From the NCBI GenBank assembly GCA_003674045.1, contig PENC01000002.1:868001-932000 (forward strand): a DNA stretch of 64,000 nt, given 5' to 3'. A program made the translations under genes and the position numbers. Shown piece by piece: positions 27,372-35,898 of the stretch. Source of the stretch: Streptomyces griseocarneus (lineage in GTDB: Bacteria; Actinomycetota; Actinomycetes; Streptomycetales; Streptomycetaceae). Under the pieces are notes generated by a model. The model ran no database searches. It was given only the letters and a program-made list of their open reading frames with translations, and was not told the origin of the DNA. How positions within the stretch are numbered: the stretch's first letter is position 1; the number at the start of each line of letters is the position of its first letter.

Positions 27372-28838
27372 TCAGTGCCGGTGGCGCGGCAGCACGAGGG
27401 CCGCCAGGGCGCCTGCCGCGACGAGCGCGGCCGCCACCAGGAAGGCCACGCCGTAGCCCGAGACCAGGGCGTCGGCCGTCGGGGTGGCGCCGTGGCTCTC
27501 ACTCTTGATGCGGGCACTTGAGAGCGTGGTGAGCACCGCTAGGCCGAGCGCTCCGCCCATCTGGCGCGAGGTGTTCAGCAGGCCGGAGACGACGCCCGCG
27601 TCCGCGGGGGCGACACCCGAGGTGGCCGCGGCGGCGACCGGGGTGAAGACCAGTCCGACGCCCAGGGACATGAGGATGCCCGGGGCCACCACCATCAGCG
27701 CGAAGTTGCTGTGCGGTGTCATCTGCGCCTGCCACAGGAAGCCGGCGAAGGCGCTGGCCGCTCCGGCGAGGATCAGTGGCCGCGTACCGGTCCGGTGCAC
27801 GAGCCGGGAGCTCAGCCGGGCCCCGGCCATGACCATGAGCGTGTGCGGGAGGAAAGCCAGCCCCGCCTTCACCGGGCTGTAGTGGAGCACGTCCTGCAGA
27901 TAGAGGGAGACGAAGAACCACATCGACATGAAGGCGGCGTTCATCAGCAGGCCGACGAGATTGCCGCCGGTCACCGAGCGGGAGCGCAGCACGCCCAGCC
28001 GGATCAGCGGCACGGCGGCGAAGCGCGTCTCGATCAGGACGAACAGCACGAGCAGCACGACGCCCGCGATCAGCGGTACGAGGACGCTCGCGGCGCCCCA
28101 GCCGTGGTCGGCGGTGCCGACGATGCCGTAGACCAGGGACATCAGGGCCAGGGTCACGGTGAGGGCGCCCAGCAGGTCCAGCTTGCGCGGGCCGTCGCCG
28201 CGGCGTTCCACCAGGAAGCGGGCGGAGGCGGCTATCAGCAGGATGCCGACGGGGATGTTGACCAGCAGCACCCAGCGCCAGGAGAAATAGCCGGTGAGCA
28301 GACCGCCGCTGATGGAGCCGACCGCTCCCGCGCCGCCCGCGACGGCGCTCCACAGGCCGAGCGCGGCGGTGCGTTTGGGCCCTTCCGGGAACGTCGTGGT
28401 CAGCAGGGCCAGGGTGGCCGGGGAGAGGGCGGCGGCGCCGATGCCCTGGAGGGCTCTCGCCGTGACGAGGACGCCGGGGTCGGTGGCGAGCCCGCCGGCC
28501 AGGCTGGTCAGGGTGAAGAGGGCGATGCCGGCGATGTAGACGCGCTTGCGGCCGAAGAGGTCGCCCGCCCGTCCGCCGAGCAGCAGGAAGCCCGCGAAGG
28601 TCAGGGTGTAGGCGTTGACCACCCACTGGAGACCGGAGGGGCTGAAGCCGAGGCCCTCCTGGATGGAGGGGAGCGCGACGTTCACGATGGAGACGTCGAG
28701 CAGGACCATGAACTGGCCCATGCACGCGAGGGTGACGACCACCCACGGGGCGACGGTCCGCCGCCCCCCGGACGACGATTCAGGCGCCGTGCCCGACTCG
28801 CCATCGGGTAATTGACTCTTGGATAACGGGCGATTCAC
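27372..28838 (-). CDS. MFS drug exporter (EmrB/QacA, 14-TM type)
   Basis: A 488-residue proton-driven multidrug exporter. The first helix, VVVTLACMGQFMVLLDVSIV, has motif D1 (LD.SIVNVALP); GGRAGDLFGRKRVYIAG is motif A; ARALQGIGAAALSPATLALL and GLWSAVAGGAGAVGSISGGL are motifs B and C. About 14 hydrophobic helices are visible. GTG start after GGGGG, 5 bases past the MarR stop. Probable export of, or self-resistance to, the polyketide, controlled by the MarR regulator. Confidence 0.93.
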   Translation of the reverse strand: MNRPLSKSQLPDGESGTAPESSSGGRRTVAPWVVVTLACMGQFMVLLDVSIVNVALPSIQEGLGFSPSGLQWVVNAYTLTFAGFLLLGGRAGDLFGRKRVYIAGIALFTLTSLAGGLATDPGVLVTARALQGIGAAALSPATLALLTTTFPEGPKRTAALGLWSAVAGGAGAVGSISGGLLTGYFSWRWVLLVNIPVGILLIAASARFLVERRGDGPRKLDLLGALTVTLALMSLVYGIVGTADHGWGAASVLVPLIAGVVLLVLFVLIETRFAAVPLIRLGVLRSRSVTGGNLVGLLMNAAFMSMWFFVSLYLQDVLHYSPVKAGLAFLPHTLMVMAGARLSSRLVHRTGTRPLILAGAASAFAGFLWQAQMTPHSNFALMVVAPGILMSLGVGLVFTPVAAAATSGVAPADAGVVSGLLNTSRQMGGALGLAVLTTLSSARIKSESHGATPTADALVSGYGVAFLVAAALVAAGALAALVLPRHRH

Positions 28839-28843
28839 CGGAC

Positions 28844-29341
28844 TCAGTACCCCCGCTTCTTGATCTCTTCGGCGAGTGCCTCGAGGCTGTCCGCCAGGCG
28901 GGCGACCTCGGACTCGTCCCAGTCGGTCATCAGATCGGCGACCGCCCGCGTACGGGCCTTCTTGAGGCGGTTGATGGCCTGCCGCCCGGCCCGCGTGACC
29001 TTCACGAGCTGCGCCCGGCCGTCCGTCGGGTCGGGTGAGCGCTCGATGAGGCCCTGCTCCTCCAGCCGCTTCGCGGGAGGGGTGAGGGTGGACTTGTCGA
29101 CCCCCATGGCCTCCGCGAGGACGGAGAGCCGCAGGGGACCGCCGTGGGAGAGCTGGGCGAGCAGGGTGTAGTCCCCCAGCGGGAGCCCGAGCCCGGAGTC
29201 GGCCATGATGCGGCGCCTGTTCGCGGTCGAGAACATCCAGTTCCCGACGACCGCGACGGCACCCGCCACCCGGTCCGTCCCACCCTCGGACGGCGACACC
29301 GAGACACCTTCCGACCTCGGCGTACAACCTTCCACTGCCAC
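28844..29341 (-). CDS. MarR-family transcriptional regulator
   Basis: A 165-residue winged-helix repressor. LGLPLGDYTLLAQLSHGGPL, LRLSVLAEAMGVDKSTLTPP (recognition helix), RLEEQGLIERSPDPTDGRAQ (wing) and VKVTRAGRQAINRLKKAR are the family's core. It heads the MarR-MFS-CocE operon and faces the LLM-monooxygenase operon; the palindrome between them is its probable operator, so it likely represses both until a phenolic ligand binds. GTG start after GAGGGGG. Confidence 0.92.
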   Translation of the reverse strand: MAVEGCTPRSEGVSVSPSEGGTDRVAGAVAVVGNWMFSTANRRRIMADSGLGLPLGDYTLLAQLSHGGPLRLSVLAEAMGVDKSTLTPPAKRLEEQGLIERSPDPTDGRAQLVKVTRAGRQAINRLKKARTRAVADLMTDWDESEVARLADSLEALAEEIKKRGY

Positions 29342-29356
29342 CGTTCCCCCTCAACA

Positions 29357-29378
29357 AGTTGGTTGGCTGCCACCAACT
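29357..29378. promoter_or_regulatory. Probable MarR operator (AGTTGGT-N8-ACCAACT)
   Basis: A perfect 7-base inverted repeat with 8-base spacer, 16 bases before the marR start and in the divergent region with the LLM gene. Size and symmetry fit a MarR dimer site. It would cover the ribosome-loading and promoter region of the repressor gene. Confidence 0.75.
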
Positions 29379-29539
29379 ATCTGTCATTGATCGCGTTTGC
29401 GCAAGCCAGGATTGGCGGCAACTCGCGGACCGGGCAAGGGAGGTCCACCGGCGCTCCATCGGGCATTGAGCGGCTCGCGAGCCGGATCGGTGACGCTCGC
29501 CGGGCTCTGCTGAAACCGGTATGCGACGAGGTGTGCGAA

Positions 29540-30610
29540 GTGGAATTCGGTGTGACGTTCTTCCCCACCGTGGGGCCCGCTGACAAGGACGCCCAGACCT
29601 ACTACGACGAGGCCCTCGGCCTGATCGAGCGGGCCGACGAGCTCGGTTACCGCCATGTGAAGACCGTGGAGCACTACTTCTTCGACTACGGCGGCTACAG
29701 CCCCGACCCGGTGACCTTCCTGGCCGCTGCCGCCGCCCGGACCCGGAACCTGCGCATCATCACCGGCGCGGTCATCCCGGCCTTCACCCACCCGGTGAAG
29801 CTCGCGGGCAAGCTCGCCATGCTGGACAACCTCTCGCACGGGCGGCTCGACGTGGGCTTCGGACGGGCCTTCCTGCCCGACGAGTTCGCGGCCTTCGGCA
29901 TCGACATCGACGACAGCCGCGAGATCTTCGCCGAGGGCGTCGAGGCGTGCCGCCGCCTGTGGTCGGAGGAGGACGTGGTCTGGGAGGGCCGCTTCCACAA
30001 GTTCGGCCCGGTGACGCTCCAGCCGCGTACGGTGCAGAAGCCGCACCCGCCGATCTACATCGCCACCGCGATGAGCCAGGAGTCCGTCGAGGACGCCGGC
30101 CGGGGCGGCCACAACCTGCTGCTGGTCCCGGCGACCTCCAACCGGGAGCGCACCCGGCAGCTGATCGACGCCTACCGCGCGGCCCGCGCGGAAGCGGGCC
30201 ACGAGGGCCCGGGCGACGTGCAGCTGAGCTACCCGGCGTACCTCGCCGAGGACGGCGCCGAGGCCCGCCGCATCGCCCGCTACGACGAGGAGCGCTACAA
30301 CGAGCGGCTCGGCGAGGCCGTCCGGTCCTGGGCCAAGGTCTCCAGCAGCGCCTACCCCGGCTACGAGAAGATCCTCGAGGCCACGCGGAACTACGACTTC
30401 GACGTCAAGCTCGGTGACAACAAGCTGCTCGCCGGGTCGCCGGAGGAGGTCTCCGCGCAGCTGGCGGAGATCCAGTCCTGGTACGGCTCGGACCTCACCG
30501 TGAGCCTCACCATCCACTCCGGTCTGCTGCCGGTGGAGCAGTCGCGGCGCTCGCTGGAGCTGTTCGCCGAGCACGTGGCGCCGCGGTTCACGGCGCGCGC
30601 CGAGCGATGA
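29540..30610 (+). CDS. LLM-class flavin-dependent monooxygenase
   Basis: A 356-residue luciferase-like TIM-barrel monooxygenase. EFGVTFFPTVGPADKD, YRHVKTVEHYFFDYGGYSPD, RNLRIITGAVIPAFTHPVKL, LDNLSHGRLDVGFGRAFLPD are the family's strands and flavin-binding loops. It uses reduced FMN and oxygen and needs a separate reductase, which is supplied two genes downstream. The GTG at 29,540 lies 8 bases after GAGG; the open frame extends upstream into the regulatory region without another good start. The next gene overlaps by ATGA. Likely an oxygenation step in tailoring. Confidence 0.92.
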   Translation: MEFGVTFFPTVGPADKDAQTYYDEALGLIERADELGYRHVKTVEHYFFDYGGYSPDPVTFLAAAAARTRNLRIITGAVIPAFTHPVKLAGKLAMLDNLSHGRLDVGFGRAFLPDEFAAFGIDIDDSREIFAEGVEACRRLWSEEDVVWEGRFHKFGPVTLQPRTVQKPHPPIYIATAMSQESVEDAGRGGHNLLLVPATSNRERTRQLIDAYRAARAEAGHEGPGDVQLSYPAYLAEDGAEARRIARYDEERYNERLGEAVRSWAKVSSSAYPGYEKILEATRNYDFDVKLGDNKLLAGSPEEVSAQLAEIQSWYGSDLTVSLTIHSGLLPVEQSRRSLELFAEHVAPRFTARAER

Positions 30611-31593
30611 GCGGCGCGGCGAAGGGCCCGGGGAGCCGCCCGGAGGCCGCTGGGCCCGTACGCACCGCGGCGGTGATCGGCACCGGGGTCATCGGCCTCG
30701 GCTGGACGACGTTGTTCCTCGCGCACGGCCTGGACGTCCGCGTCAACTCCCGCAGGGACGACGCGGAGCAGGCCGTACGGGACGGGGTCGGGCTCTTCGC
30801 CGCGACCCTGCCGGCCGGGCCCGCCGACCCGGAGGAGCTGCTGACCCGCCTGACCGTCGAGCCCGACGTCGAGCGGGCGGTGGCCGGGGCGGACGTCGTG
30901 CAGGAGAACCTGCGCGAGGACCTGGCCGCGAAGCGGGAGCTGTTCGCGCGGGTCGAGCGGGCGGCACCCGGGCACGCCCTGCTGCTGTCGTCCGCGTCCT
31001 CGCTGGGCGTCGACGACATGGGCGCGGACATGGCCGACCCGGCGCGGCTCATGGTCGGGCATCCGTTCAACCCCTCGCACCTGGTGCCGCTGGTGGAGAT
31101 CGTGCCGGGCGGACGCACCGACCCGGACCTCGTCACCCGGGCCGCGGACTTCTACCGTTCGCTCGGCAAGACGCCCGTGGCCGTACGCCGCCCGCTGCGC
31201 GGGACACCGGCGAACCGCCTGCAGTCGGCGCTCTTCCGGGAGGCCGTGCACCTGGTGCTGGAAGGCATCCTCACGGTCGACGAGCTGGACGCCGTGGTGA
31301 CCGGCTCGCTCGGCCTGCGCTGGGGGGCGATCGGCCCGTTCCGCGCCTTCCACCTGGGCGGCGGTCCCGGCGGCCTGCGCCGCATGCTGGAGGCCGTCGG
31401 CCCGAAGATGGCCCGCGAGTGGCAGCACCTGGGCACGCCGGACCTGGACGGCCCGGCGGTCGAACTCCTCGCCGAGCAGGCGCAGGAGGCGTACGGCTCC
31501 GGCAAGCACGCGTACGAGCGGCTCGCCGCGGAGCGGGACGCACGGCAGGCGGCGGTCCTGCGGGCGCTGCGGGCGGCGGAGGACCCGGCATGA
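30607..31593 (+). CDS. 3-hydroxyacyl-CoA dehydrogenase family reductase (ActVI-1-like)
   Basis: A 328-residue NAD-binding protein. TAAVIGTGVIGLGWTTLFLA is the GxGxxG Rossmann loop, VVQENLREDLAAKRELFARV and SSASSLGVDDM (catalytic Ser region), GHPFNPSHLVPLVEIVPG (catalytic His) and NRLQSALFREAVHLVLEGI complete the family signature; it resembles carnitine dehydrogenase/lambda-crystallin. In benzoisochromanequinone pathways the homologous ActVI-ORF1 reduces the C-3 keto group; this is inferred here because other ActVI-type genes are near. Overlaps both neighbours by ATGA. Confidence 0.88.
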   Translation: MSGAAKGPGSRPEAAGPVRTAAVIGTGVIGLGWTTLFLAHGLDVRVNSRRDDAEQAVRDGVGLFAATLPAGPADPEELLTRLTVEPDVERAVAGADVVQENLREDLAAKRELFARVERAAPGHALLLSSASSLGVDDMGADMADPARLMVGHPFNPSHLVPLVEIVPGGRTDPDLVTRAADFYRSLGKTPVAVRRPLRGTPANRLQSALFREAVHLVLEGILTVDELDAVVTGSLGLRWGAIGPFRAFHLGGGPGGLRRMLEAVGPKMAREWQHLGTPDLDGPAVELLAEQAQEAYGSGKHAYERLAAERDARQAAVLRALRAAEDPA

Positions 31594-32102
31594 GCGTGTC
31601 CACCGGGCTCGCCCCGGCCGAATTCCGCGCGGCCATGGGCCGGTTCGCGAGCGGCGTGGTCGTCGTCACGACCCGCGACGCGACGGGCACCCCGCACGGC
31701 TTCACCGCCAGCTCCTTCTGCTCGGTCTCCCTGGAGCCGCCGCTGGTCCTCGTCTGCCTGGCCGAGACGGCGAACTCGTACGCGGCCTTCTCGTCCGCCG
31801 ACGGCTGCGCGATCAGCATCCTCGCGGAGGACCAGGGCGACCTGGCACGCCGCTTCGCGAAGAAGTCCGACGACAAGTTCGCGGAGGGGGCCTTCGTCCC
31901 GCTGCCGAACGGCTCCCTCGGGGTCGAGGGAGCCCTGGGCGTCCTGGAGTGCGACATCCGCCAGCGGCACCGCGCGGGTGACCATGTGATCCTCGTGGCG
32001 GAAGTGACATCCCTGCGGGCGGACGCGGGCGACCCGATGATCTATTTCGGGGGCGGCTTCCACGGCCTGGGCCCGGCGGGGCCTCAGACGCGGGGGGTGT
32101 AG
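31590..32102 (+). CDS. Flavin reductase (FMN/FAD:NADH oxidoreductase)
   Basis: A 170-residue split-barrel flavin reductase. FRAAMGRFASGVVVVTTRDA, GFTASSFCSVSLEPPLVLVC and FAKKSDDKFAEGAF are family landmarks for flavin and NADH binding. Such enzymes (ActVB, HpaC type) release reduced flavin to a monooxygenase; here the partner is surely the LLM enzyme of the same operon. Its last 19 bases overlap the end of the convergent P450 gene. Confidence 0.92.
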   Translation: MSVSTGLAPAEFRAAMGRFASGVVVVTTRDATGTPHGFTASSFCSVSLEPPLVLVCLAETANSYAAFSSADGCAISILAEDQGDLARRFAKKSDDKFAEGAFVPLPNGSLGVEGALGVLECDIRQRHRAGDHVILVAEVTSLRADAGDPMIYFGGGFHGLGPAGPQTRGV

Positions 32103-33295
32103 CGCACCGGCAGGCGGGACAGGCCGCGGATCAGGCCGGGGCGCCAGGGGATGTCCGCCGGGTCCTCGGCGAGGGCGAGGTCGGGGAAGCGGTCCAGCAG
32201 CGCGGGGAAGGCGATCCCGGCCTCCAGGCGGGCGAGCGGGGCGCCCAGGCAGTGGTGCACGCCGTGGCCGAAGGCCAGGTGCCCGCCGCCGGCGCCCTTG
32301 TGGGGACGGCGGATGTCGAAGCTGTCCGCGGCGGGGAAGCGGCGGGGGTCGCGGGAGGCCGGGCCCAGCATGATCAGCACGGCCTCCCCCGCCGGGACGG
32401 TCACGCCGCCGATCTCCACGGGCTCCGCGGCCCAGCGGAACGACGAGCTCGTCACCGGCCCCTCGTAGCGCAGCATCTCCTCGATCGCCCCCTCCAGCAG
32501 CGACCGGTCCGCGCGCAGCGCCGCGAGCTGGTCGGGGTGGGTGAGCAGGGCGTGGGTGCCGTTGGCGAGGAGGCCGACGGTGGTCTCGTGGCCCGCGACG
32601 AGCAGCAGGAACGCCATGCCGAGCAGCTCGTCCTGCGGGAGCCGCGCGCCGTCGGCGTCCTCGGCCCGGACCAGCGCGCTGAGCAGGTCGTCGCCCGGGG
32701 AGCTGTCCTTCTCCTTGAACAGGGCGGTCAGATACTCGGTCATCGCGTAGGCCGCGGCGGCCGCTTCCTCGGGGGTGGGCTGGAAGACCATCTTGTGCGA
32801 CCAGCCATGGAAGGGCTCGCGGTCCGCCACGGGCACGCCCAGGAGCTCGCAGATGACGGCTATCGGCAGCGGCAGCGCGAAGGACTCGACGAGATCGGCC
32901 GCGCCCGAGGGGGCGATGGCGTCCAGGAGTTCGTCGGTCAGCTGCCGCACGCGCGGCCGCAGCGCCTCCATCCGGCGGGCGGTGAACTCCCCGGCGACCA
33001 CCTTGCGCAGCCGGGTGTGCACGGGCGGGTCGGTCTGGAGCATGTTGCGGCCGATGGCATAGCCGCCGTCCCCGGTCCAGCGGGAGGAGTTGCGCACGTC
33101 GTTGCTCAGCCGCGGGTCGGTGAGCGCGGCCCGCGCCTCGTCGTACCCCAGCACCACCCAGACGTCCCCGGCGCCCTCGGTGGCCACACGGTGCACCGGC
33201 CCCTGCTCGCGCAGGTGGGCGTAGACGGGATAGGGGTCGGCAACGAAGTCCGTGCCGGCGGGGGCGAGGGCCTGGAAGTCGGGCATCGTGCTCAC
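32084..33295 (-). CDS. Cytochrome P450 (CYP105/107-like)
   Basis: A 403-residue class I P450. The I-helix has LLVAGHETTVG with the acid-alcohol pair E-T; the K-helix ExxR is EEMLRYEGP; the heme loop is FGHGVHHCLGAPLAR with the Cys ligand. It needs external ferredoxin and reductase, not visible here. Likely a hydroxylation or coupling step in polyketide tailoring. GTG at 33,293 (or ATG at 33,284) follows AAGGG. It is divergent from a TetR gene with a long palindrome between, and ends inside the flavin reductase gene. Confidence 0.95.
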   Translation of the reverse strand: MSTMPDFQALAPAGTDFVADPYPVYAHLREQGPVHRVATEGAGDVWVVLGYDEARAALTDPRLSNDVRNSSRWTGDGGYAIGRNMLQTDPPVHTRLRKVVAGEFTARRMEALRPRVRQLTDELLDAIAPSGAADLVESFALPLPIAVICELLGVPVADREPFHGWSHKMVFQPTPEEAAAAAYAMTEYLTALFKEKDSSPGDDLLSALVRAEDADGARLPQDELLGMAFLLLVAGHETTVGLLANGTHALLTHPDQLAALRADRSLLEGAIEEMLRYEGPVTSSSFRWAAEPVEIGGVTVPAGEAVLIMLGPASRDPRRFPAADSFDIRRPHKGAGGGHLAFGHGVHHCLGAPLARLEAGIAFPALLDRFPDLALAEDPADIPWRPGLIRGLSRLPVRYTPRV

Positions 33296-33348
33296 GAATC
33301 GTCATCCCTTTCGTCGTCCGGCCGCCGCCCAGGACAGGCCGCGGCGAA

Positions 33349-33372
33349 CAAGTGGGGAGTTCTCCCCACTTG
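33349..33372. promoter_or_regulatory. Perfect palindrome between P450 and tetR
   Basis: Arms CAAGTGGGGAG (33,349-33,359) and CTCCCCACTTG (33,362-33,372) around TT. A second inverted repeat, TAGCAAC (33,384-33,390) and GTTGCTA (33,416-33,422), lies nearby, toward tetR. Either could be the operator of the TetR protein; the first is the stronger. Confidence 0.7.
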
Positions 33373-33481
33373 ATGATCGACTCTAGCAACGGAACCGGGG
33401 AGTGGTCCACGCTTTGTTGCTAAGGTGCAGTCCGCGGCGGCCGGTACCGACCGGCGCACGGCAGAGGAGCGGTGAGGGACA

Positions 33482-34168
33482 GTGAGCAGCCACGGCACGC
33501 GAGGCGACGGACCGCCGACGGGCGGCGCCGGCCCGGCACCGCTGCGGCGCGACGCCCAGCGCAACCGCGAACTGCTGATCGCCGCCGCCCGTGAGGTCTA
33601 CGCCGAGCAGGGCGTGGAAGCCCCCCTCGACGACATCGCCCGCCGCGCGGGCGTCGGCAACGCCACCCTCTACCGCCGCTTCCCCACCCGGGGCGCCCTC
33701 ATCGAAGCCGTCTTCGGGGAAGGGCTCACCGCCACCCTGCACCGCGGCGAGGAGGCCCGCGCCGCCGAGGACGCCTGGAGCGGTCTCGTCCACTACCTGG
33801 AGCACATCTTCGAGGGCCTGGCCGCCGACCGCGGTGCCAACGACCTGATGACCACCGGCATCCAGGGCATCCCGTCCCTGGAGAACCTCAAGGCCCACCA
33901 CCACGAGACCGTGTCCCTGCTGTTCGCCCGCGCCCGCGAGCAGGGCACCCTGCGCTCCGACGTCGTCGTCGAGGACCTGCTCTTCGCACTCGCCGCCCTC
34001 GGCCGCGTCGTCCCCGCCTCCGTGACCGTCGCCCCCGACGCCTGGCGGCGCCACCTGCACCTGCTCCTCGACGGCCTGCGCACCGAGGCCGCCCGCCCCC
34101 TGCCCGCCCCGCCGCTCACCTCCGGGCAGCTCGCCGGGGCGCTGAACTCCCTGGCCGGCCACGGCTGA
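33482..34168 (+). CDS. TetR-family transcriptional regulator
   Basis: A 228-residue repressor. The N-terminal helix-turn-helix is RELLIAAAREVYAEQGVEAP, LDDIARRAGVGNATLYRRFP, TRGALIEAVF; the C-terminal ligand domain fits the SACE_7040/ KstR2-like group by length only. GTG start after GAGGGACA. It is divergent from the P450 gene, whose control it probably exerts through the palindrome between them. Confidence 0.92.
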   Translation: MSSHGTRGDGPPTGGAGPAPLRRDAQRNRELLIAAAREVYAEQGVEAPLDDIARRAGVGNATLYRRFPTRGALIEAVFGEGLTATLHRGEEARAAEDAWSGLVHYLEHIFEGLAADRGANDLMTTGIQGIPSLENLKAHHHETVSLLFARAREQGTLRSDVVVEDLLFALAALGRVVPASVTVAPDAWRRHLHLLLDGLRTEAARPLPAPPLTSGQLAGALNSLAGHG

Positions 34169-34229
34169 ACGGCTGACCCGGCACGCAGGCCGACAGCACG
34201 ACCCACGTACTGACTATCGGCCGGTGCGT

Positions 34230-35885
34230 TCACGGCCGCAGGGTGATGACCGTGGCCTTGCCGATCGAGCCATCGGTGGGAATCTCCCGGACGACGGTCC
34301 TGCGGTCACCGATCAAGCGCTTCAGCTCCGCCTTTCCGGGCTGCAACCGACCGCGCTCGAAGAGAATCAGGCTCACTTTGGTGCCGACGGGTACGTCCAT
34401 TTCCCGGTACTGGGCATAGGTGACGGCGTCGCAGCCGGAGTACCAGCCGACCTCGGGCTCGTATCCCGTGACAAGGAGGCACGGACCGTCCGAGGAGAGC
34501 TGTTTCGCCACCGGAACCACGGAGTCGCTCAGCCGGTCGGGCGCCGGCATCGCGCCGTGGGCCACGACCTGCGCCGTTCCCAGCACCGTGACGGCAGCCA
34601 ACGCGGCGACGGCCGTGAGCACCCGGCTCGACCGGCGTCCGGTGAGCTCGGCCAGGGCCTGTACGCCCAATATCGTGAGCAGCACGACGGGCAGGTAGAC
34701 GAAGCGTGGTTCGCCGTGAGTGGTGATGCCGAGAACGACGAAGACGAGCAGAGCGGTACAGCCGAGGAATGCCCGCCTCCTGTCGTCGGGCCGCGCGCGA
34801 CGTCCCCGTCCCCGGAGAATTCTCCGGGCAGCCGCCCCCGCGGCGAGGAGACCGGCGGCCATGACGACCGCGCCCAGATCCCCGGCGAGCCGGTACGGGA
34901 ATATCGCCAGGTAATAGACGACACCTTCCCCCACGTAGCTGCGATTGGACTGGGATGTCGCAGAGAGGATCACACCCAACGGCGACCCGGACACCTCCGT
35001 CGAATAGACGAAATGCGGTACGAGCCCGACGACGAGGAACACCCCGGCCACCGCCAGCCGTCGTCCCTGGGCGAGCCAGGCACGCGGCCCGTAGCAGAGG
35101 AGCGCCGCCACGGCGATGGCGAGGAGGTTTCCCACCACCCCGTACCGCAGATAGAACGCGGCGAGAACAGGCACGGGCAGGACCAACAGCGCACGCGACC
35201 CCGGCTTCTCCTGAGCACGTATGAGCAGATGGACGACGATCAGCAGAAATCCCGTACTGCCTATGTCGTTCAGGAATTCCGGCACCCGGCGCAGAAACCC
35301 CAGGCCGCCGAGTACGAGCAGGGTGGCCACGACGGCCCGCCGGGGAGTGGTCCAGCGGGCGGCCAGGAGATAGCCGGTGGTCAGCGTGAACAGGACCAGC
35401 ACCAGGGCCACCGCTCGCAGGGCCCCGACGTCGTCGTGCAGAAAGAGCGCGACACGTCCCAGCGCGGGAAGCCCGACGGGCCGGTAGATCCCCCAGCCGG
35501 CAGCGGGGGTGCCACTCGCCCAGGAGCGGGCTTTGTTGGCATAGACCGCTTCCTCATGGCCGATGTGCGGCTCCTCGTCCTGGAGGGCGGCCCATACACC
35601 GGCGGCCAGGCCGAGCACCGCGAGAAGAAATACCCACGGGGGAACCCGGCGCAGCCTGTCGATGCCGCGCAGCCAGACCGCCGAATCACCGGCCCGCTCC
35701 CACCGAGGTCGGGCGACCACCCATGCGACGGCCGCCCCCAGCAGATACGGCCACGGCTGCCAGCCGGGTAACCAATCGCCCAAGCCGAAGAGCAGCAGGA
35801 TCTGCTGCGTGACTGCGGCCACTGTCAGCGCGACAGCGATGACCAATGCCGTCCGGTGGACAGGCGACGAAGTGTTCGACGACAT
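34230..35885 (-). CDS. Multi-spanning GT-C type glycosyltransferase-like membrane protein
   Basis: A 551-residue protein with about 12 hydrophobic helices. After helix 3 the external loop DEEPHIGHEEAVYANKARSW holds acidic residues followed by a conserved Gly-x-x-Arg-Pro-like patch (GIYRPVGLPAL), the layout of ArnT/PMT (GT39/GT83) enzymes that use polyprenyl-phosphate sugars; the C-terminal 120 residues form an extracellular domain with Cys (DGPCLLVTGYEPEVGWYSGC). ATG follows GAGAGG. It lies 13 bases after the FtsX-permease gene, as last gene of the secreted-peptide operon, so it may modify the wall or the peptide for immunity; this is inference. Confidence 0.75.
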   Translation of the reverse strand: MSSNTSSPVHRTALVIAVALTVAAVTQQILLLFGLGDWLPGWQPWPYLLGAAVAWVVARPRWERAGDSAVWLRGIDRLRRVPPWVFLLAVLGLAAGVWAALQDEEPHIGHEEAVYANKARSWASGTPAAGWGIYRPVGLPALGRVALFLHDDVGALRAVALVLVLFTLTTGYLLAARWTTPRRAVVATLLVLGGLGFLRRVPEFLNDIGSTGFLLIVVHLLIRAQEKPGSRALLVLPVPVLAAFYLRYGVVGNLLAIAVAALLCYGPRAWLAQGRRLAVAGVFLVVGLVPHFVYSTEVSGSPLGVILSATSQSNRSYVGEGVVYYLAIFPYRLAGDLGAVVMAAGLLAAGAAARRILRGRGRRARPDDRRRAFLGCTALLVFVVLGITTHGEPRFVYLPVVLLTILGVQALAELTGRRSSRVLTAVAALAAVTVLGTAQVVAHGAMPAPDRLSDSVVPVAKQLSSDGPCLLVTGYEPEVGWYSGCDAVTYAQYREMDVPVGTKVSLILFERGRLQPGKAELKRLIGDRRTVVREIPTDGSIGKATVITLRP

Positions 35886-35898
35886 GAGAAGACCTCTC

